NCBI GenBank assembly: GCA_015698045.1 | Contig: BLAL01000196.1 | Span: 186,001 to 250,000, forward strand | Reading direction: 5' to 3' | Length of the DNA stretch: 64,000 nt | Origin: Rhizophagus clarus | Lineage: Eukaryota; Glomeromycota; Glomeromycetes; Glomerales; Glomeraceae | Shown here: positions 56,944 through 64,000 of the stretch, piece by piece | Layout: each line of letters begins with the position of its first letter | Position numbering within the stretch: position 1 is the first letter of the stretch | The notes under the pieces: generated by a model | Databases searched by the model: none | Seen by the model: the letters and a program-made list of their open reading frames with translations, nothing else | What the model was told of the DNA's origin: nothing | Made by a program: the position numbers and the translations under genes

Positions 56944-59647
56944 ATGTCAAAAACACCTTCTGCTATTCTCAATTCAAAGATTCGTGGAAAAAAAGCTTTT
57001 TTACCTGACGATGTTGAAAATTCAGTTTCAACAGCGCTTTCATATATTTGGACAGTAACAAATAAAAAAATTAATTCGTGTGTTTTCGAACAAGATAAAG
57101 TGAGAATAATATTTAAGAAGAATGAAGGTCGTACATATATTGACTTACAAGAGTTGTCATCAAATTTTACGTTCATCAATAAGGTATAAGATTTCCTCTT
57201 TTTTGGACAACTTTGTCCACTTTTTCCTTTTGGATAATTTTGTCCACTTTTTTATCAGGTTTGAACAATTTTGTCCACTTTTTTATCAGGTTTGGTCACT
57301 TTTCACAGGTTTGGACAATTTTGTCCAATTTTTTTCATTCTTGGTCATTCATTTCTATCCACTTTTTTTCATTTCTGGACAATTTTGTCCACTTTTTTTT
57401 ATTTTTGGACAATTTTGTCCACTTTTTTTTTTTATTTTGGACAATTTTGTCCACTTTTTTTTTATTTTTGGACAATTTTGTACACTTTTTTGTCGGGTTT
57501 GGTCACTTTTCTATGGGCAATTTTGTCCACTTTTTTTTGTTCTTGATCATTCATCTCTGATCTCTGTCCACTTTTTTTTTCATTTCTGGACAACTTTGTC
57601 CACTTTTTTATCAGGTTTGGTCACTTTTTTACGGGTTTGGACAATTTTGTTTTCGTTATTGGTCATTCATTTCTGTCCACTTTTTTTTTCATTTCTGGAC
57701 AACTTTGTCCTTTATTTTTGGACAATTTTATCCGTTTTTTCCTTGGTATTAGAACAATTACATTTTTTCTGAATAAAATATTTTATTTTTTTAGGATAGT
57801 TTGACTGAACTCGAGAATTACAAGAATCTATATGAATTATACAAAAGTAAATATGATTCAGTATTGAATAATAATGCTAAATTACAGGTAAATATAAGAA
57901 TGATGTTTGGTTTTTAATTTATATATAAAATTTATATCTTACTTTTTTTATTACTTAATTTCTAATAATAGAACGAATTGCAAAAGTACTCTAATCTTGG
58001 ATTAGTAACGACAGAAAATATGCATCCAGTTAGTGTTGGTACAGCTGATACTATAATTTCAGATATGGATGAACCATTAACCATTAAAACAATTGTTACA
58101 GTATTCAACACCTGAACATTTACCTGAATCCACAACATCAACTCCCTACTCAACATTATATCACGAAATTAATGACTCAGAACTTGCCCGTGCTCTGAAC
58201 TGTGATTTAGCTTTAAATCATCTCACAACTCTTGATACACCGTCAAAAATTTAGTCAAATCTAAATAATCATTGCATTGAAAAATTTGGCAGCCAAAATT
58301 GCATAAAAAATAATGCTACCATTTCAAATATAACATGGGCCAAAATAACATTGTCAGGTTACCACAATTGGAACATGATGCGAAATTATTATGATGATAT
58401 TGATAAGTGGATAGTAAAAATTAATAACTTCTGTAAGTAAAATTTATCAAATAAAATTGTTCTTGATTACAAAATCTTATAATTATTCATATCTAAATTT
58501 TATAGGTTTTGTTGAAGATGAGGTTAATGATTCTCAGCCTATAAGTGAGGAATCAAGTAATCATGAAAGTACCAAATTAAAATTACCTTCACAAGCGCTA
58601 CTAGCAAGTACCAAATTGAATCTACCTTCACAATCGCCACTAGCAGCTGATGAAAGTACTGAAGCTAATAAAAGTACTGAATTAAATCTACCTTCACAAT
58701 CGCCACTGGCAGCTGATGAAAGTACCGAATCTAATGAAAGTACCAGATTGAATCTACCTCCATCAACAAAAGTACCAACAAAAAAGCTACCAGCAAAATC
58801 ACAAGTAAAATCACCTACATTAAAGTCAGTAGAAAAAGTACCAAATGTGGAAGTGGCAGTAGTAGTAGAATCACCAACTTCAGAGACATTAATCTCAGAA
58901 GTAGCAGATGAATCTTGAGTAGTACATACATCAATATCAAAAGCATTAACAAAAAAATGTAAGCATGAGTGTGTTGAAGTTTCAGTTTCTTCAGAAGAGG
59001 ATAGTGAAAGTGATTATGATGATGATGATGATGATGAAGCTATTGTAAATGAAGAGTTAAATTCTACTCAAATGCTTTTGTTTAGTAAGAGAAGGAAACT
59101 ATGTGAAATTTTGCTGGCAAATGATGAATATTTTGTTGCCTCAGAAAAATCAAAAACTACTGAAATATTTACTGCATTGACCAAGTTATCAAAATTTGAA
59201 ACAATTAAAGTAGTTGACAAGGAATCTGCTACTAAGAGGATAAATCAATAGAGGAATCAGAAAACGTATTGTGAAAAGCTGCTAATTGCGACTGAATCTT
59301 TTAACTTATTGCATTTGGCGTCGTTGGTCCAAATTTATGATGATCTTACAAAGCTCAGTTCAGAATTAGAAGTTAAAAATGTAAAATCTTGGGTTATTTC
59401 GTTCATGCGATCTATACTTAAAATTGGCAGAAAAGCCAAACAAAGAAATAGGCTGGGTTGCGATAGGTTACGTAGGTTATTTAATGAAGGAATAACGGCT
59501 GCGCAACTTGCGCAAGCAGGTTGTCGCAAATGTGATTTTTCTGTTATAAAAGAAAATTACAAAATATTTTTATCACAAATTCCTTCTTTACAAACTCACC
59601 GATCAATTACTTTGAGCATGTCAGTTGAACGTATCAGAAATTATTGA
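56944..59647 (+). pseudogene. hAT cargo gene: coiled-coil / repeat / basic helical protein
   Basis: Exons begin at ATG 56944 (MSKTPSAILNSKIRGKKAFL), ending 57183; then 57795-57887 (TELENYKNLYELYKSKYDSV, coiled coil), about 57972-58438, and 58506-59647. Intron 1 is 611 bp and filled by the GGACAAWWTTGTCC array; the other introns are short. Exon 4 has three tandem copies of LKLPSQ/NLPSQSPLAADEST, an acidic run ([10 protein letters not shown]) and a basic C-terminal domain with FMRSILKIGRKAKQRNRLGC, LRRLFNEGITAAQLAQAGCR. A frame break near 58090 and in-frame stops near 58252, 58916 and 59249 show this copy is decayed. Not a transposase; no known domain recognised. It may be an accessory factor of the element. 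Confidence 0.6.
57190..57750. repeat. Intron-1 array of the 14-bp palindrome GGACAATTTTGTCC
   Basis: About 14 copies of GGACAATTTTGTCC or one-base variants, each usually followed by ACTTTTTT and spaced 20-60 bp, with interspersed TCAGGTTTGGTCACTTTT and TTGGTCATTCATTTCT. The whole array sits inside the first intron of the cargo gene, between donor 57184 and acceptor 57794. The T-rich strand matches a pyrimidine tract. Confidence 0.85.
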
Positions 59648-59839
59648 GCCAAAACAAAAGTAAGCATAATTATTTTAAAGCATAATTAAATTATAAAATG
59701 TAAATGTAAAGTTATATGCATTAGAATATAAAATGCAAATTGCAATATTTTTTTTATAGCAATTAAAAATAGTTTTATTTTAACAAATTTATCCAATAAT
59801 ATATATTATATGTATGCTATAACTTAGTAATTTTATTCA

Positions 59840-60245
59840 GAAAGTAGACAAAATTGTCCAAAAAAACATTATGCTACTGATAAATTAAGTAATTTTATAA
59901 TAAGATCAATTTTATAATAGGCGACGCATTTAGAATTAGTAGTAAAAACGCGTAATAATTAGAGTGGACAAAATTGTCCAAAAAGCCATTATGCTATAAT
60001 AAGATCGCATTTAGGATTAATAGTACGAAACACGTAATAATTAGAGTGGACAAAATTGTCCAAAAAGCCATTATGCTATAATAAGATTATGTTTAGGATT
60101 AGTAGTACAAAATGCGTAATAATTAGAGTGGACAAAATTGTCCAAAAAGCCATTATGCTATAATAAGATCAATTTCATAGTATTTAGGATTAGTAGTACA
60201 AAACGCGTAATTAATAAGAGTGGACAAAAATTATCCAAAAAAAAG
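59840..60245. repeat. Intergenic array of GGACAAAATTGTCC with ~85-bp period
   Basis: Five units, each AGAGTGGACAAAATTGTCC then AAAAAGCCATTATGCTATAA and TTTAGGATTAGTAGTACAAA; first and last copies are diverged. It lies just upstream of the transposase gene, in its probable promoter. The palindrome is the same as in the cargo gene's intron. Confidence 0.85.
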
Positions 60246-60330
60246 TTTTTGAAAACGCGCAAACTCTTTTTAATTTCTTTAATTTTTTTATTTCAGATAT
60301 ATATATTTTTTTCTTCTAGTCTTACACAAA

Positions 60331-62771
60331 ATGGATTTGCCTTTCGAACTTAAGCTTCTCAAAAGAGGTAGACCAAAAGATGACATATGGCAACATTATT
60401 TAGAAAGGGAACATGATTTACAGGGACACGTGAGTGCTGTATACACTTATTATAATTTAAAATACAGCAGGGGCGAAACTTCTCTTCTTAAGGGTCACCT
60501 TGCTAACCACTGTATGAAAACTCCAGGAAATGTTATACGAATGTATCAACATAACTTTGAAGAAAATGCCAAAAAAAAATGAAAATTAATGGCTAATTAA
60601 CATTAAATGAATTTCATGATAAAGATCAGCCACTTCCAAAAGGAAAATCTGATAGAATCGATAAAGCGCTAACAAGATTTTTTATCTGTTGTGATATATC
60701 ATTTCGAATAGTCGAATCACCATTTTTTCTGGATTTTCTTCAAGAATTAAATTCGGCATATAACCCTCCTTCTCGTGATATTTTGACAAATTGTTTATTT
60801 GAAGAAGAATTAGGATATGTTAATTCCAAGATTTTGAAAGAATTGGAAGCCACAAAAAATTTAACCTTAGGTATTTAAAATTTTGTTTGTTCTCATTTTT
60901 AATATACTTTTTTAATAAATTTTTTTTATTAGCTTTGGACGGGTGGTTTTCTCTGAATCACCTTTCAATATGGAATTTTACAATCTTAACGCCAACAAAT
61001 AAAGAATATATTTATCAACTTTTAGATTTATCTAGTAATTCCCATACAGGTGAATTCATCGCAAAAAAAATAGAAGATATTCTAATTCGTGTTGGTGCTG
61101 AAAAATTTTCCGCTATAGTAAGCGATAATGGTTCTAATGTGCGAAAAGCACGTGGAATTATTCAAAGCAAGCATCCATACATCGAAGATGTTCGGTGTAT
61201 TTCACATTGTGTAAACTTAATATCTTGCGATATTATAAAATATCCATTTACTGATAATCTACTAAAAAAAATCAATATATTGGCGAATTTTTTTTGAAAC
61301 AATGCAATGGCAGGTATGAATTCCTAGATATTAACAATTTTTTTTTAGTTTAACTTACTCTAATTACTATTTAATTAGGAGCTAAGCTTCGTGAACTTAT
61401 AAAATCAATGAATGTTAAAGGCGGTGGAATTGTCCCCTTTTGCAAGACCAGGTGGACTACAGCATTTCAAAGTATTTCAGATATTATAAAGCTAAAAGCT
61501 GTTCTCGAAGAAGTATGTAACAAGTTACAATTTTAATTACTATTATATATATATCACTTATTCTTTAATCTTTATTACAGTTAGCTAGTAACTATTCAAA
61601 CATTTTATCAAATGAAAAAATCAAACCAATTATTCGTTCATGAAATTTTTTCAATGACTTGAAGGTTCTCGCATTTATTTTAAAACCCCTTCATGATACT
61701 ATACTATTATTAGAAAGAAGTTCAGCTAACTTAAGTGACTGTTATCTTGGAATGGCTTGTATCGTGGCTTCCATGAAAAAATTATCAAGAACCTTTAATC
61801 AGAAATTCAAAAATCATTGTATTTCAATGATTAATAAAAAACTTGAAGAGTTTGATGATGACAATTATTTACTAGCATTTTTTTTACATCCTCACTTTCG
61901 TTAATATATTAATTATTTTAATTATTCAATTTTATTATAAAATATTTAAATAATACTAATTAAATATAATTAATTAGGCACTTGCTTAAAATATGGTGTT
62001 TGGCAAAGAATAGTGATAATTGCTGGAAAAGTAGCTAAAAACGCAGGAATGGACTTAAAATGCTTTCGCATACTTTGTTCATAACTTTTAATATATAAAA
62101 ATAATGAAAGACCTTTTAACCAACCTTATTCTAATGGAATTGATGATTCAATTAAATGGTGGACAAGTATGGAACTAGAACCACCCTATCTTCAATCACT
62201 CGCATTACGATTATTTTCTATTTGCCCAAACTCTGCATCATGCGAACAGGGTTTTTCTATGTATAGCTGGATATGTAATAAAAGACGGCTTTGGCTTGGA
62301 GTTGAACGTTTAGAGTCAATAGCAAAGATAATATCATATTATCGATCAAACGCACATTCAGAATTCAGATTTTATGAAAAAGGTACGAAGAAAAAGTTAG
62401 TAAAATTAAGCGATAGTGAAGTAAATGCTATCGTTAATAATAGTTTAGCAGAACTAGAACCTGAAGAAGAAGACGATGATGTAGAGATCATCAAGGAAAT
62501 ACAAGTTCGAAGAACAACTGACGGACATCCTATTCCAAATAACCAAGTTGTAGTATTAATCGAAAATACTATAAATGTATTGCATCAAAACATTATTGAT
62601 GGTTTGGATAAGGATTTTTTGGAAGATGATAATAATTTAATCGAGGATAATTTGAATAATGATAATAACGAAAACAATAATTGCGACAATGAAAATGATA
62701 AAGAAGAATCTGGAAGAGGAATTATAAACTATAATGTAGAAGATTTGACAAAAGAATTTGTTAATAAATGA
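60331..62771 (+). pseudogene. hAT-family transposase
   Basis: Exons: 60331 to about 60870, about 60933-61313, about 61380-61512, about 61581-61902, and below to 62771. A BED-type zinc finger begins the protein (FELKLLKRGRPKDDIWQHYL ... YYNLKYSRGETSLLKGHLAN ... C), followed by DKALTRFFICCDISFRIVES, LDGWFSLNHLSI (probable first catalytic Asp), AIVSDNGSNVRKARGI (second Asp), RCISHCVNLI, and the C-terminal hAT dimerisation block LALRLFSICPNSASCEQGFS with NKRRLWLGVERLESIAKI. A long acidic tail follows. Decay: frame change and stop near 60583-60596, TGA near 61295, TGA at 61641-61643 where Trp is expected, and a damaged stretch near 61980-62160. The DDE nature of the fold is known for hAT; the third acidic residue was not located. 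Confidence 0.85.
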
Positions 62772-62809
62772 TAATATATTTTTTTTGGCAATTTTTTCTT
62801 ACTTTGTAG

Positions 62810-62895
62810 GCAATTTTTTTTGGACAATTTTGTCCAAATTTCATACTTTGTATTTTTTTTTTACTTTTTTTTTGAACAATTTTGTCCACTTATGG
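62810..62895. repeat. 3' copies of the hAT palindrome
   Basis: Two copies of GGACAATTTTGTCC-type sequence (62821-62834 exact, 62875-62888 with one change) directly downstream of the transposase stop, the third site of this motif in the element. Confidence 0.8.
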
Positions 62896-63019
62896 ATGAT
62901 TTTATTTATTTTTTTCACTAAATAAATAAGAATTTTTGCTTTAAATAAAACATTAACTAATTATTTTTATTTAAATTTACATATTCATTTATTTACAATA
63001 TCAATTTTGAATACATCAG

Positions 63020-63264
63020 TTTTTCATTTCGACAATTTTAACAATTTGACAATTCTAAAAATTTCAACATGTCGAAATTAATTTTGTACAGTTTATACAT
63101 TTCGACAATTTCATCAATTTGATAATTCTAAAAATTTCAAAATTAATTTTGTACAGTTTGTACATTTCGACAATTTTATCAATTTGACATGTCAAAATTA
63201 TTTTGACAATTCTGACTATTTTGACATTTCGGCATTGACCTTTACCATTTCGGCTGGTAACTTT
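63020..63264. repeat. Right subterminal repeats and internal terminus-like copy
   Basis: TTTCGACAATTT and TTGACATGTCRAAATTAATT words recur several times. At 63247-63264 TTTCGGCTGGTAACTTTA is a near copy of the true right end TTTCGGCAGGCAACTTTA (63383-63400), about 136 bp inside it. Confidence 0.65.
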
Positions 63265-63420
63265 AGTTGCAACATGGTTTTTTTGTTAAATTGACAATAG
63301 TGATTGCTGTTTGATATGTATATATTATATATATCACGTAATGAAATAGTTTTGACAATTTCAACATGTTAAAACTTTTTAGTTTCGGCAGGCAACTTTA
63401 TATATAATGTATTATAATTT

Positions 63421-63530
63421 TTTTTTAAGGTATTGAAATCATACAATCATTTATTTAAGTAAAGATAGGATTATATAAATCACTTCTACCTAATTATAAA
63501 TGCTCATAGCCATAAGAATCAGTTTTATTA
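63421..63530 (-). mobile_element. Second copy of the short retroposon 3' end
   Basis: Read on the minus strand, GTAGAAGTGATTTATATAAT ... CCTATCTTTACTTAAATAAA then ATGATTTCAATACC runs into a poly-A (T8-9 at 63418-63426). It matches the tail of the element at 21493-21615. No flanking duplication was found. Confidence 0.5.
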
Positions 63531-64000
63531 GCCACCATCTTTAAAATAGTATTTAAAAGATAAATAAAAAGTAAAAAAATAGCAAATAATATTTTACTAT
63601 TATAAAATATTAGTAAATATTACTATTTACTAATGTTTTTTTCTTTTATTCTTTTTTTTTTATAAAAATCTTTTAAATGTTTTGAACTAATTTTAAAAAG
63701 TAAATAGAAAATAAAAGTTTTTTTATTATTATAAAAATGTTGGTAAATATTACTAACATTCTTTTTTATATTTTTTTTTTTTTATAAAACTTTTTAAATA
63801 TCTTTAATATAATAAAATTTTATTAATATATAATATTAAATCAATCAAATATATCAAAAATCTCTTATTATAGTAAAATAGCCAATCAAATTGTTTAAAT
63901 TCTTTACTAAAACCTTATAGTAAAGTTAAAATATAAAATCTAAAATTTGTTTTAATTATACATTAATTTTTAAATTTAAAATTTTACATACTTATATTAA
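63530..64000. other. Non-coding, AT-rich
   Basis: A near-duplication stands out: TTATAAAATATTAGTAAATA-like sequence followed by TACTAAYRTTTTTTTCTTTT at 63598-63665 and again, diverged, at 63728-63790. No gene. Confidence 0.45.

Larger units (their letters stand above)
55672..63400. mobile_element. 7.7 kb hAT transposon with complete ends
   Basis: Terminal inverted repeats TAAAGTTGCCTGCCAAAACT (left) and TAAAGTTGCCTGCCGAAACT (right, reverse complement) differ at one of 20 positions. Each end abuts TATATAAT (55664-55671 and 63401-63408), the 8-bp target duplication of hAT elements. Inside: a palindrome-rich left region (55830-56660), a cargo gene (56944-59647), a palindrome array spacer, a hAT-type transposase pseudogene (60331-62771), and subterminal TGTCGAAAT repeats at both ends. 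The intact ends and duplication suggest fairly recent insertion, but stops in both genes mean this copy probably cannot move unaided. Confidence 0.9.

Noticed and set aside
57190-57750. CRISPR-like look of regularly spaced palindromes
   Set aside because: Eukaryotic context, spacers are repeats of each other rather than unique, no cas genes.
57122-57772. 216-codon Phe/Leu-rich frame
   Set aside because: Generated by the GGACAATTTTGTCC array in the cargo gene intron; repeat translation, not a protein.

Overview
This 64 kb window looks like nuclear DNA of an early-diverging filamentous fungus, most probably an arbuscular mycorrhizal fungus (Glomeromycotina, Rhizophagus-like). The reasons are very high AT content, genes split by many short GT-AG introns, single fungal-type housekeeping genes packed in one block, and large gene-empty tracts full of degenerate transposons. 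The lineage call is an inference from style and gene content; no marker sequence was compared.

Layout. (1) 1-14 kb, accessory and broken: AT-rich repeats, a gag/protease-like retroelement fossil (about 0.7-3.7 kb), then a cluster of eroded small genes (3.8-13.7 kb) that ends with a zinc-cluster gene and a tyrosine-recombinase-like gene. A 4.6 kb element with CACTGG inverted ends (6788-11413), holding a Myb/SANT-like gene, sits inside the cluster. (2) 14-24.4 kb, no host gene: nested inverted-repeat elements, a pogo/mariner-like element (17734-19535) filled with an unusual tandem array, a retroposon with a 17-bp target duplication, and degenerate minisatellites. (3) 24.8-54.5 kb, the host gene block: an R3HCC1L-like RNA-binding protein (+), Spo7-like phosphatase subunit (-), exportin-1/CRM1 (-), topoisomerase III alpha type (-), VMP1 (+), Iwr1 (-), Utp25 (+), mitochondrial TFB1M-type rRNA dimethyltransferase (-) and NOT1 of CCR4-NOT (+). 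(4) 55-63.5 kb: two MITEs followed by a 7.7 kb hAT transposon with clear ends (8-bp target duplication TATATAAT), a transposase pseudogene, a second cargo gene, and three clusters of a 14-bp palindrome GGACAAWWTTGTCC.

The host genes are a general RNA, nuclear transport and genome-maintenance set: CRM1 exports cargo including, in yeast, Iwr1; Iwr1 carries RNA polymerase II into the nucleus; Utp25 makes small-subunit rRNA; TFB1M modifies mitochondrial rRNA; NOT1 scaffolds mRNA deadenylation. Several are head-to-head pairs with short shared upstream regions (Iwr1/Utp25 52 bp, TFB1M/NOT1 about 210 bp, TOP3/VMP1 about 370 bp).

The most unusual signal is a pair of tandem arrays (10.4-10.9 kb and 17.9-19.1 kb) in two different transposons. 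Each ~110-bp unit carries a polypyrimidine tract plus AG, a 25-41 nt core and, in most units, a GTAAG-like donor, so it looks like a repeated micro-exon with its own splice sites. The cores of the two arrays are recognisably related.
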